A stretch of 58,837 nt of DNA. Origin: Pseudomonas sp. BN411. Its GTDB lineage: Bacteria > Pseudomonadota > Gammaproteobacteria > Pseudomonadales > Pseudomonadaceae. This document shows positions 17,444 to 25,641 of the stretch, in pieces. Both the position numbers and the translations under genes were made by a program. The stretch covers positions 1-58,837 of the forward strand of contig NZ_SSOM01000057.1 of assembly GCF_029871235.1 (NCBI RefSeq). Reading direction: 5' to 3'. The notes under the pieces are model-generated. The model saw only the letters and a program-made list of their open reading frames with translations, was not told the DNA's origin and searched no databases. Within the stretch, counting starts at the first letter, position 1, and every line of letters begins with the position of its first letter.

Positions 17444-19555
17444 TTGAGCGACCTGATCCACTACCGCCTTGAAAAGGGGCTGGCCCTGATCGGCCTTGAT
17501 CGCGCGCCGGTCAACGCGCTTGACCAGACCCTCCGCGCGGCGCTGTCCGACGCCTGTGAGCGTGCCGCATCTGACCCCAGGGTGCTGGCCATCATCCTTC
17601 ACGGCGAGCGCGGGCTGTTCAGCGCTGGTTCTGAAATTAAAGAGTTCGGCACCGACGCGTCATTTGCCGAGCCGGACCTGCCCAGCACGCTGACGCGCCT
17701 GGCCGCCATTCACAAACCGATGATCGCTGCCCTGGGTAAGGTCGCGCTGGGCGGTGGACTGGAACTGGCCCTGGCCTGCGGCTATCGCATTGGCGAACCG
17801 AATCTGCGTGTCGGTCTGTCGGAGATCAACCTGGGTTTGCTACCCGGGGCCGGCGGTACCCAGCGTCTACCGCGTCTGATCGGCGTCGAGTCCGCCCTGA
17901 ACCTGATTCTCTCGGGCAAACTCATCGGGGCTGAGAACGCTCGTCTGCTGGGCTTGCTTGACCGCATCGCCCCCAGTGCGGAGCGGTTGCTGGAGGAAGC
18001 CCGTGAGTACGCGTATGAGCTGATCGCCTGTCGGGCGCCGGCGCGGCCAGTGGAAGCTTGGCCGGAGCCCGGGGAGGGCCTGCCGGATGACTTCCTCGCC
18101 CGCTATCGCGCCGAGCATGAACCGACCTGGAAAAGCCGCCTTGCGCCGCGGCTGGTGCTGTTGGCCATGGAGGCGGCCTGTCTGCTGCCGCTCGATGAGG
18201 GGCTCCTGAGGGAGTTGGCACTGTTCAGGCAGGCAGAGTCTTCTCGTCAGTCGAAGGCGCTTCGCCATGTGTTTTTTGCCGAGCGCGAGGCGGCCCGGAT
18301 TCCAGGCGTAGGTGCCGATCTGCCGCTGCGAAAGATCACGCGAATTGCGGTGATAGGCGCCGGCACCATGGGCGGCGAGATTGCCATGAGCTTCGCTAAT
18401 GCCGGTATTCCTGTCGCCCTGCTGGATAACGATGGAAAGGCCCTGGACCGGGGCCTGACACAGATTCGCGGCAACTATGAGACCAGCGTCCGACGTGGCA
18501 GGCTCCGCCCCGAGGAGGTGGAGTCACGCATGGACCTGATCTTCGGCACCCTTGACTACGCGGACCTGTCCGAGGCCGACCTGGTGATCGAGGCGGTCTT
18601 CGACAAGCCGGAGGTCAAGCAGCAGGTGTTCCGCACCCTGGAAACGGTGTGCAAGCCGGGCGCGATTCTGGCGACCAACACTTCGTCCCTGGATGTGGAC
18701 GCCATCGCGGCGACCACGACGCGCCCGCATGATGTCGTGGGCGTGCACTTCTTCAGCCCCGCCAGTGCCATGCGCCTGGTCGAGGTCATGCGGGGAGAGG
18801 TCACTGCGCCCGACGTGTTGGCCACCGTCATGGACGTCGCCAGGCGCATTGGCAAATTGCCGGTGATTTCTGGCGTCGGTTTCGGCTTCATCGGTAACCG
18901 CATGTTCGAGCCGTACGCTCGCGAGGCCAATCGACTGGTATTGGAAGGCGCGACACCCGCTCAGGTGGATCGTGTGCTCACCGAGCTGGGCCTGAACATG
19001 GGTGTGTTCAGTACGCTCGACCTGGCCGGCATCGATATGGGTTTCCTGATGCGCGATTCCCACCTGGCCTCTGTCTCCCAAGACGCGAGCTACTGCCGCT
19101 TGGGCGAAGAGCTGCATGCCATGGGGCGATACGGCCAGAAGAGCGGGCGAGGCTTCTATCTCTATGAAGGTCGGAACCGCAAGGACGACGCGGAGGTGAT
19201 CGCGCTGGCCGAGCGTCTTGCGGTCGAGTTGGAGATTCCCCGATGCCCGATTGGCGACCAGGAAATCCTGGAGCGCTGCCTGTTCACGCTGATCAACGAA
19301 GGTATCCAACTGCTGGATGAGGGCATTGCCCTGCGCGCGGGTGATATCGACCTCGTGTGGATCAACGGCTACGGCTTCCCCGCCCACCTGGGCGGCCCAA
19401 TGCACTACGCCGAGCAACTGGGCCTCGGCAATGTACTGGTCGGCCTCCAGCGCTACCGCCAGACCTTGGGCGAGTACGGTGAGATGTGGTTCAAACCGGC
19501 ACCACTGCTGGAGCGCCTGGTGGCTGCCGGCAGGAAGCGCATAGAGCGCTTCTGA
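17444..19555 (+). CDS. Multifunctional enoyl-CoA hydratase / 3-hydroxyacyl-CoA dehydrogenase (FadB/FadJ-like)
   Basis: 703-residue cytosolic beta-oxidation enzyme. The N-terminal crotonase domain (about 1-190) keeps both catalytic glutamates, E107 (GGLELALAC) and E127 (LSEINLG), 20 residues apart as in FadB. The NAD-binding domain begins at G305 (VIGAGTMGGEIA) and the catalytic His of the dehydrogenase is H435 (GVHFFSPAS). Two C-terminal 3HCDH domains follow (GFIGNRMFEPYAREA; KSGRGFYLYEG). The start is the TTG at 17444 (protein begins LSDLIHYRL), with GAGG seven bases upstream; no ATG gives a sensible N-terminus. Domain order and length match FadB/FadJ, but no thiolase gene is adjacent, so it may serve a dedicated chain-shortening pathway. 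Confidence 0.92.
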   Translation: MSDLIHYRLEKGLALIGLDRAPVNALDQTLRAALSDACERAASDPRVLAIILHGERGLFSAGSEIKEFGTDASFAEPDLPSTLTRLAAIHKPMIAALGKVALGGGLELALACGYRIGEPNLRVGLSEINLGLLPGAGGTQRLPRLIGVESALNLILSGKLIGAENARLLGLLDRIAPSAERLLEEAREYAYELIACRAPARPVEAWPEPGEGLPDDFLARYRAEHEPTWKSRLAPRLVLLAMEAACLLPLDEGLLRELALFRQAESSRQSKALRHVFFAEREAARIPGVGADLPLRKITRIAVIGAGTMGGEIAMSFANAGIPVALLDNDGKALDRGLTQIRGNYETSVRRGRLRPEEVESRMDLIFGTLDYADLSEADLVIEAVFDKPEVKQQVFRTLETVCKPGAILATNTSSLDVDAIAATTTRPHDVVGVHFFSPASAMRLVEVMRGEVTAPDVLATVMDVARRIGKLPVISGVGFGFIGNRMFEPYAREANRLVLEGATPAQVDRVLTELGLNMGVFSTLDLAGIDMGFLMRDSHLASVSQDASYCRLGEELHAMGRYGQKSGRGFYLYEGRNRKDDAEVIALAERLAVELEIPRCPIGDQEILERCLFTLINEGIQLLDEGIALRAGDIDLVWINGYGFPAHLGGPMHYAEQLGLGNVLVGLQRYRQTLGEYGEMWFKPAPLLERLVAAGRKRIERF

Positions 19556-19791
19556 GGGTTCCCCTGCTCCGGGAATGGGTTCGTTCAGGGTGACCACGCC
19601 CGACCTTGGACGACACCGTTTCCGGGGGAGGTGGGGAGCCTGGTGTAGCGATCGTTGATCGATGCTGCCCGGTTACCCACCGTCTGTACGCCGGGATTCG
19701 TCCCGTAATCGCTTCATCCTCTCCGCGGTATCCCGCCTGGCTCCCTTGCCGGCCAGGGAGCTTGCCAGTTCCATCTGTCCGAGGTTCTCCC

Positions 19792-20574
19792 ATGACTCAC
19801 CCCTACATCCGTAACTTTTCCCTCGCCGATCGCGTGGTGCTGATTACCGGCGCCTCGAGCGGCATCGGTGCGCACCTGGCGCGGCTGGCCTCCCGTGCCG
19901 GTGCCCGCGTGGTGCTGGCGGCGCGCCGTCTCGAGCGGCTGCAGCAGGTGGCCGCGGACATTGAGTGGGAGCACGGACAAGTGCTGCCGGTCAGCCTCGA
20001 TGTCACCAATCGGGCCAGCGTCGAGGCGGCCTTCGATGCGGCCGAAGCGCATTTCGGAGTGGTCGATGTGGTGCTCAACAACGCGGGTATCGGAAACGGT
20101 CAGCGCCCGCTGGAAATCAGCGAGGAAGACTGGCGTGCCATGCTCGCGACCAACCTCGACGGCGTCTGGCGGGTGGCTCAGGTGGCCGCGCAACGCATGG
20201 CCCGTAGCGGGCGCGGCGGCAGCATTGTCAATGTCGCGTCCATCCTCGGGCTGCGTGTCGCAACGGGGTATAGCCATTACTGCGCCGCCAAGGCGGGTGT
20301 GGTGCAACTGACCAAGTCACTGGCGCTGGAGTTCGCGCGCTATGGAATCCGGGTCAACGCCATCGCCCCCGGCTACTTCAAGACCGAAATGAACGAGGCT
20401 TTCTTCGAGGGCGACAAGGGCGGCGACTACATCCGCAACATGGTGCCCATGCGCCGCCTGGGAGAGCTACAGGAGTTGGAAGGGCCATTCCTGCTGCTGG
20501 CCAGTGAGGCTGGATCCTTCATGACCGGCAGCGTGCTGGCGGTTGATGGAGGGCACCTGGTCAGCAGCATGTGA
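19792..20574 (+). CDS. Short-chain dehydrogenase/reductase
   Basis: Classical SDR of 260 residues, NAD(P)-dependent. The cofactor motif TGASSGIG starts at residue 19, the structural NNAG motif follows, and the catalytic Tyr163-x3-Lys167 pair (YCAAK) is intact. The ending (GSFMTGSVLAVDGGHLVSSM) is standard. The ATG at 19792 has GAGG nine bases upstream; an ORF extension to 19606 is ignored. It lies 236 bases after the FadB-like gene in the same direction and before a strong terminator. Together they suggest oxidation of a hydroxyacyl or secondary-alcohol intermediate; the substrate cannot be specified. Confidence 0.93.
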   Translation: MTHPYIRNFSLADRVVLITGASSGIGAHLARLASRAGARVVLAARRLERLQQVAADIEWEHGQVLPVSLDVTNRASVEAAFDAAEAHFGVVDVVLNNAGIGNGQRPLEISEEDWRAMLATNLDGVWRVAQVAAQRMARSGRGGSIVNVASILGLRVATGYSHYCAAKAGVVQLTKSLALEFARYGIRVNAIAPGYFKTEMNEAFFEGDKGGDYIRNMVPMRRLGELQELEGPFLLLASEAGSFMTGSVLAVDGGHLVSSM

Positions 20575-20665
20575 GGCTACAGGAAGTTCCTTTTCTTGCC
20601 CTGGACGGCGGCTGGACCGGGAAAGTGGAACTGTAACGCGATATCAAGTTGTGACTGCGACGTTT

Positions 20666-20708
20666 AAGGGGGCCTGTCGTCGATCGGCGACAGGCCCCTT
20701 CTTTTTTT
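20666..20708 (+). terminator. Strong Rho-independent terminator after SDR gene
   Basis: AAGGGG..CCTGTCG and CGACAGGCCCCTT form a long GC stem followed by CTTTTTTT. It lies about 90 bases after the SDR stop and just before the convergent EAL-protein gene. Confidence 0.88.
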
Positions 20709-20740
20709 GCCTTCAGCGGGCTGATGAGCTCGACTGTTTC

Positions 20741-22921
20741 TCACGCATAGGCCTTGCTCCATGACTGGAAGTCACGTCCGGAGATTGGCTTGCTGATGCA
20801 ATAGCCTTGGGCTTCCTCGCACCCCCAGTTCGAGAGCATATCCATCGTTGCCGCCGACTCGACTCCTTCAGCGACCACTTCGATACGCAGACTGTGGGCG
20901 AGTTTGATGATGGATTCGACTATGGCCGCCGACTCCCTGTCGCTGTCGAGCTCCTTCACGAATGACTGGTCGATCTTGATGTAGTCGACCGGGAGTTTCC
21001 TGAGGTAGGAGAGGGATGAATAGCCTGTGCCAAAGTCGTCGATGAACAGCTTGAAGCCCGCTTCGCGTAATTGCATGAGCACACGCTGAGCGGCCGGCAG
21101 GTCTTCCATGATGCAGCTTTCGGTCAGCTCGAACTGAATCCAGTCTGGGGAGCCGCCCCAGGTCTCCAGGGCGCTCGAGATCTGCTCGAACAGCTGCGTG
21201 TCCCGAATGTCATGGGGCGACAGATTGATGGCAATCGGTACAGCCTGGCCCGAACCATGCCAGGCATGGCTTTCGCGAACGGCTGCCGCCAGCACCCAAT
21301 AGGTCAGCCGCGTGATCAGGCCTGTGCTCTCGGCGAAGCCGATGAACTGTGCCGGGCTCATCAATCCCCGTTCAGGATGCTTCCAGCGTATCAGCGCTTC
21401 CACTCCGCTCACGCGCCTGGATTGCACCCGTAGCTTGGGTTGGAACAGCAGGAGCAATTCGTCGCCGTCGATGGCTCGGCGCAAATCGGTCATCAGGATC
21501 AGCCGCTGGGCATTGTCGCTATCGAGCGAGCCCGCGTAGACCGCCAGTTTTTCCGCACTGCGAGTGGCGCCATAGCGCGCAACATTCGCCCGGCGCAACA
21601 GCGCATCGGGGTCGCTGCCATGTCCGGGAAACAGGGCGATTCCGGTGCTGCAGTCAGCGGTTACCAGAAGAGTGTCCAGCTCAAGGGGCGTATTCAGCGT
21701 CTGCATGATCTTGCGTGCGGTCTGCACGGCATGACGGGCATCCATTCCCGGAAGCAGGACTGAGAACGATGAATCGGCAATGCGGGCAACTGTCTCGCCG
21801 TCGTCCACCGTGCCCCGCAGCTTCTTCGCGACCTCCTGCAATAGCCGGTCACCCTCGTGATAACCCAGGGTTTCATTGATGTCCCGGACGTTGTCGACTT
21901 CGACGTGCAAAAGGGCGAAGGGTCTGTGGGCGTCTCCTGACGTGGTGATGGCCTTACCCAGGGCGTCCCGCATGGAAAGCCGATTGGGCAGACCAGTCAG
22001 CTCATCGAAATAGGCCATGCGCCGGATGCACTCCTCGGCCTGCTTGCGCTCTGTGATGTCGGTGAAGAAGCCTTCCAGCGCGATGACTTGCCCCTGGGCA
22101 GAGTAGACGGCGCAGCCCTTGTCCCAAACCCAGCGAATCTCGCCCTTTGCGGTGCGGATTCGGTAGGTGGACTGGAATGGCCTCCCGGTCCGCAAGGCCC
22201 TGGCGACCTTGCGCTGGAGCTCGGGAAGGTCTTCCGGGTAAATGATGTCCAGCATCTTCACCGTGCCGTCGACGAGATCGGAGGCGGCATATCCAGTGAG
22301 CTGAAGACAGCCCTCGCTGACGATTTCGGGGCGCCAGGACTGATCGTTGCGGCAGCGGTAGGCCACCCCCGGCAGATTACTCACCAGCGTCTGCAGTGTG
22401 CGTTGGCTTTCCCGCAGATTGTCGAGGGCACTGGACTCCCGGCTGGCGGCAGCATCCAGCAGGTTGCGCATGCGGTTGCGTTGGCGAAGCAGGGTCGTGA
22501 TCTGGTCAGCCAGAAGCTGCAGGGCCTCCATCCCTGTCGCGTCGAGGTGTCGGACTTCGGTATCTGCGACCGAAAGGACGCCGACCATGCCCTGTCCGGG
22601 CACCGCGATTGGGATGCCCGCGAAACACCTGACGTGGGGAGGACCTTCCACCAGGCGGCAATGGCGCAGCCGCTCACTGGCAATGGCATCGGGTACCTGT
22701 AGCAGATGCCCGGCTTCCGTCACGGCGGCACTCAGCGACAGAGGCCGTGGTATCTCGCCGCATTCCAGTCCGTACTGGGCCACGAACCATTCCCGCTCGG
22801 TATCGAGGAAACCGAGCAGGGCGATCGGAACCTGGCAGGCGATGGCTGCCAGCCTGAGGTAGCCGTCGAGTTCCGGATCGGGCAGGGGGTCATGGTTTGA
22901 GCGTGGCTGACGAACGGTCAT
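20741..22921 (-). CDS. GAF-PAS-GGDEF-EAL protein, probable c-di-GMP phosphodiesterase
   Basis: 726-residue soluble signalling protein. A GAF domain (about 15-150), a PAS/PAC domain (about 185-295, ending WRPEIVSEGCLQLTG... FFTDITERKQAEE), a GGDEF domain (about 305-460, FDELTGLPNRL) and an EAL domain (about 470-720) are in order. The GGDEF signature is replaced by ADSSF (near residue 382), so cyclase activity is unlikely. The EAL domain keeps VEALIRW, the DDFGTGYSSLSYL loop, KIDQSF and VAEGVES, the metal-binding and catalytic residues of active c-di-GMP phosphodiesterases. The ATG at 22921 has GGGAGGAG eight bases upstream. No membrane segment. It converges with the SDR gene. Confidence 0.92.
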   Translation of the reverse strand: MTVRQPRSNHDPLPDPELDGYLRLAAIACQVPIALLGFLDTEREWFVAQYGLECGEIPRPLSLSAAVTEAGHLLQVPDAIASERLRHCRLVEGPPHVRCFAGIPIAVPGQGMVGVLSVADTEVRHLDATGMEALQLLADQITTLLRQRNRMRNLLDAAASRESSALDNLRESQRTLQTLVSNLPGVAYRCRNDQSWRPEIVSEGCLQLTGYAASDLVDGTVKMLDIIYPEDLPELQRKVARALRTGRPFQSTYRIRTAKGEIRWVWDKGCAVYSAQGQVIALEGFFTDITERKQAEECIRRMAYFDELTGLPNRLSMRDALGKAITTSGDAHRPFALLHVEVDNVRDINETLGYHEGDRLLQEVAKKLRGTVDDGETVARIADSSFSVLLPGMDARHAVQTARKIMQTLNTPLELDTLLVTADCSTGIALFPGHGSDPDALLRRANVARYGATRSAEKLAVYAGSLDSDNAQRLILMTDLRRAIDGDELLLLFQPKLRVQSRRVSGVEALIRWKHPERGLMSPAQFIGFAESTGLITRLTYWVLAAAVRESHAWHGSGQAVPIAINLSPHDIRDTQLFEQISSALETWGGSPDWIQFELTESCIMEDLPAAQRVLMQLREAGFKLFIDDFGTGYSSLSYLRKLPVDYIKIDQSFVKELDSDRESAAIVESIIKLAHSLRIEVVAEGVESAATMDMLSNWGCEEAQGYCISKPISGRDFQSWSKAYA

Positions 22922-23130
22922 TTCGCGACTCCTCCCGCCGGGCTGGCACGGGTTCGTAACGAGATCGCCTGACGTACCGCTGATGGACCTTCTGCCCGTG
23001 CAGGGAAGACGGGCAGGTTCCAGCAATCAGTGTAGTTGCGTCGGAGCCAAGCCCGGAATCGATGCGCGCAGTGCACCCTGAGGCGGGGCGGGTGCAGGCT
23101 TCATCCCTTCCAGGAAACGCCCGGCTCTGT

Positions 23131-23730
23131 CTATGACACGGGCGCGGGAGAGTGGCTGCTCACCAGCAGGGCCAGCGCCCGGCACGCGGTTTCCGTTTCC
23201 GCTCGCAGGCGCTCGAGGTCGCCGTGGGCGGTCCAGGCTACGAGCAGACCGTCGAACAGCAGGACGAGCGTGCGGCTGGTGGCCTTGATCGCCGCCGGGT
23301 CGAGATGATTGCCAATGGCGCGCCCAAGGGCCTGCTCAGTTACCTCGACGCCTAACGAATAGATCTTGCTCGCCATTTCCGGCTGGTTGCGAATGGCCCA
23401 GAAGAAGAGTTCGGATTGCGCCCGGGCCAGATCCGGATTGGTCGAGAACCAGTTGACCACCTGACGCAGCATCCCGGCCGCCGTCTCTGACGGGGTGGTG
23501 CCTGCCGGTACCTGCTCGAGGGACTGCTGGGGCAGGGTGAATAGCGATTCGTAGACGGCGTAGAAAAGCTCGTCCTTGGTCCGGAATACATAGTGCAGCG
23601 AGGCGAGTGGGCAGCCGGCTTCAGCGGCGATTCGCCGTGTGGTGGCATTGGCCACGCCATGTTCGGCGATCACCTTGACCGTCGCCTTCACGAAGTCCTG
23701 TCTGCGCAGTTCAGCGCCCACTCTGGCCAT
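23131..23730 (-). CDS. TetR-family transcriptional regulator
   Basis: 199 residues. The N-terminal helix-turn-helix (about 10-56: DFVKATVKVIAEHGVANATT, AAEAGCPLASLHYVFRTKDE) is a clear TetR domain; the C-terminal part is the helical ligand/dimer domain. It is transcribed away from the DUF1329-DUF1302-RND-Ycf48 operon across a 463-bp region packed with dyads, the usual arrangement for a TetR repressor that controls itself and the divergent operon. Candidate operators are the 34-bp palindrome at 24084-24117 and the TAAC-N4-GTTA dyads at 23919 and 23999. Ligand unknown; neighbours suggest an acyl-CoA, fatty acid or other hydrophobic compound. Confidence 0.92.
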   Translation of the reverse strand: MARVGAELRRQDFVKATVKVIAEHGVANATTRRIAAEAGCPLASLHYVFRTKDELFYAVYESLFTLPQQSLEQVPAGTTPSETAAGMLRQVVNWFSTNPDLARAQSELFFWAIRNQPEMASKIYSLGVEVTEQALGRAIGNHLDPAAIKATSRTLVLLFDGLLVAWTAHGDLERLRAETETACRALALLVSSHSPAPVS

Positions 23731-23918
23731 GCAAGTTCCTCCGTTCCTGTCGCAATTGCGCTCATGCCCTGGCAGGGGCGGCGCCGGCGGATGCTACCCC
23801 ATGCCCCTTCGCGGCGTCTTGGAGCGATATGTATCCATCCATGGCGCCTTTCCGTTGTCCGGCCAACCGGCGTGGAGCTCTCCCCGGTGTTTCTTTTCTC
23901 CTGCTTCGGAGATTTAAG

Positions 23919-23932
23919 GTAACAATTGTTTC
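23919..23932. promoter_or_regulatory. TAAC-N4-GTTA-type dyad, site 1
   Basis: GTAACAATTGTTTC contains the ten-base perfect palindrome AACAATTGTT and is followed by CGTAAA. It lies between the TetR gene and the DUF1329 operon. Related dyads occur at 23999, 30936 and 33130; site 4 also shares the CGTAAA flank. Confidence 0.55.
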
Positions 23933-23998
23933 GTAAATACCCATGCTGGTGCATGCGGCTGAAGCAAGTTGGTGCGTTTATGGGGTTTCAGGTATCAC

Positions 23999-24012
23999 AT
24001 GACAATTGTTAT
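23999..24012. promoter_or_regulatory. TAAC-N4-GTTA-type dyad, site 2
   Basis: ATGACAATTGTTAT, 80 bases after site 1 and about 50 bases upstream of the -24 element at 24062. The spacing would suit either two operators for one regulator or upstream activating sites for a sigma54 activator. Confidence 0.5.
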
Positions 24013-24061
24013 AAAAAATATAAGTGCATGAAATACAAGGATAAATAGACTTTTTAAAGGG

Positions 24062-24078
24062 TTGGCACACGGCTTGCT
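24062..24078 (+). promoter_or_regulatory. Sigma54 (-24/-12) promoter of the envelope operon
   Basis: TTGGCAC, five bases, TTGCT matches the consensus TTGGCAC-N5-TTGCW, with the invariant GG and GC ten bases apart. Expected start of transcription is near 24088-24090, giving a leader of about 105 bases to the DUF1329 ATG at 24194. No sigma54 enhancer-binding protein gene is in the window, so the activator would be elsewhere. Confidence 0.75.
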
Positions 24079-24083
24079 CTTGG

Positions 24084-24117
24084 TCATCTGACTTGGTCAA
24101 TTGATCAAGTCAGATGA
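24084..24117. promoter_or_regulatory. 34-bp near-perfect palindrome at the operon start
   Basis: Arms TCATCTGACTTG and CAAGTCAGATGA surround the palindromic core TCAATTGA; only one base pair (G at 24096, T at 24105) breaks the symmetry. It begins six bases after the -12 element and covers the expected transcription start. It can serve as a repressor operator for the divergent TetR protein or, in RNA, as a very stable 5' hairpin. Confidence 0.65.
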
Positions 24118-24193
24118 TCAGCAGTCTGGCACAGCCCGTTTCGTCCTTCCAGGAAGCTCGGGTGGCCGGTCAAAGCCCCATGAGGACCTTCCA

Positions 24194-25618
24194 ATGAAAG
24201 ACGTGATTCAGCGCCCCGATGTCGGCAATTTCACCCCGGTTGGGGTCAGGCAACTGCTGGTAGCGCTGGCGGCATCGGCCGCCTTCTGTTCGGCTCAGGC
24301 GGCCGATAGCGATGCTTCCCGGCTGGGTACCACGCTGACGCCGTTGGGGGGAGAGGTTGCCGCGAGCGCCGATGGGGCGATCCCGGCCTGGACGCCGCCC
24401 GGTCAGCAGGATGAGGGCTGGAGCTACGGCCAGGTGCGTGGTCAGCACTGGAAGTTCAAGGGCGACAAGCCGCTGTACAGCATCGATGCGAACAACGTCG
24501 CGCAGTATGCGAGCAAGCTGTCCCCCGGCCAGTTGGAGCTGTTCAAGAAAATCCCGGGCTATCGCATGGACGTGTATCCGACCCGCCGCAGCTGTGGCGT
24601 GCCGGATTTCGTGGCCGAGAACACGAAGAAGAACGTCGGCTTCGCCAGCCTGAATTCCGACGGTGTGGCCCTGCAGGACGCCCACGTCCCAGGCGTGCCG
24701 TTCCCGATGCCGACTACCGGCGCCGAGGTGATGTGGAACATGAAGATGCGCTACCGCGGCGTAGGCTTCGACATGTCCAAGACCGTATCCGGGCTGTCCC
24801 CGCGCAAGGGCGGCGGCGACTGGCTGCGGACCTCCACCGACTGGTTCATCTTCACGCCCTGGGGTGAGAAGGGTAGCCAGCTGTTCTCTTCCTTCGACCG
24901 CCTGGAGAGCTCCACCTACTTCTCCTACATGGAGCCTGCCGCCCTGGCCGGCCAGTCCGGCGTCATCACCACCAAGGCCGGCGAACAAGCAACCACCTTC
25001 TACTACTTCCCCGGCCAGCGTCGTGTGCGCCGGATGCCGTCGTACTCCTACGATGCCCCGCAGATCGGGCTCGACAACCAGTACACCATCGACGAATCGA
25101 ACGTGTTCTTCGGCCCCATGGACCGCTTCGACTGGAAGCTGGTGGGCAAGCAGGAGCTGCTGGTCCCCTATAACGCCTTCGGCGCCTATGACGCCTCCGC
25201 GAAGATCGAGGACGTGGCCAAGCCGGACTCCATCGCCCCTGAATTCCGCCGCTATGAGCTGCACCGCGTGTGGGTGGTCGAGGCCAACGTCCGCCAGGGT
25301 ATGCGCCACCAGGCACCGAAGCGCCTGTTCTATGTCGATGAAGACAGCTGGAACGGCCTGATGGCGGTGGACTACGACAAGCAAGGGCAGATCTGGAAGG
25401 TCCGCGAGGGCTACACCATCCCCGTGTACGAGACCGGCACCTGCGATATGGAGGCCCAGGCCCAGTACAACCTGGTGGACGGCCGCTACCTCTACGACAT
25501 GACCTCCATCGGCGTGGGCAAGAAAGATCACCGCTGGATCACCGAGAACGCCGGCAATCCCCGCCTGAAGCGTGACTTCTACACCTCCGACAACCTGCGT
25601 GCCATCAGCGAACGCTGA
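24194..25618 (+). CDS. DUF1329-family periplasmic protein
   Basis: 474 residues with a signal peptide (cleavage expected after SAQA, about residue 36). The mature start ASRLGTTLTPLGGEVAASAD and later blocks (YPTRRSCGVPDFV, RRYELHRVWVVEANVRQGM, YVDEDSWNGLMAVDYDKQGQ) are typical of DUF1329. This family is thought to have a LolA/LolB-like lipid-binding fold, which I recall but cannot verify here. The ATG at 24194 has GAGG eight bases upstream; the longer ORF to 24101 lacks signal features. It is the first gene of an operon with a DUF1302 protein (23-base gap), an RND transporter and a Ycf48-like propeller, under a sigma54-type promoter. A periplasmic carrier of a hydrophobic molecule is the favoured role. 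Confidence 0.88.
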   Translation: MKDVIQRPDVGNFTPVGVRQLLVALAASAAFCSAQAADSDASRLGTTLTPLGGEVAASADGAIPAWTPPGQQDEGWSYGQVRGQHWKFKGDKPLYSIDANNVAQYASKLSPGQLELFKKIPGYRMDVYPTRRSCGVPDFVAENTKKNVGFASLNSDGVALQDAHVPGVPFPMPTTGAEVMWNMKMRYRGVGFDMSKTVSGLSPRKGGGDWLRTSTDWFIFTPWGEKGSQLFSSFDRLESSTYFSYMEPAALAGQSGVITTKAGEQATTFYYFPGQRRVRRMPSYSYDAPQIGLDNQYTIDESNVFFGPMDRFDWKLVGKQELLVPYNAFGAYDASAKIEDVAKPDSIAPEFRRYELHRVWVVEANVRQGMRHQAPKRLFYVDEDSWNGLMAVDYDKQGQIWKVREGYTIPVYETGTCDMEAQAQYNLVDGRYLYDMTSIGVGKKDHRWITENAGNPRLKRDFYTSDNLRAISER

Positions 25619-25641
25619 ACCTCCGCTATTCGAGAGCCAAC

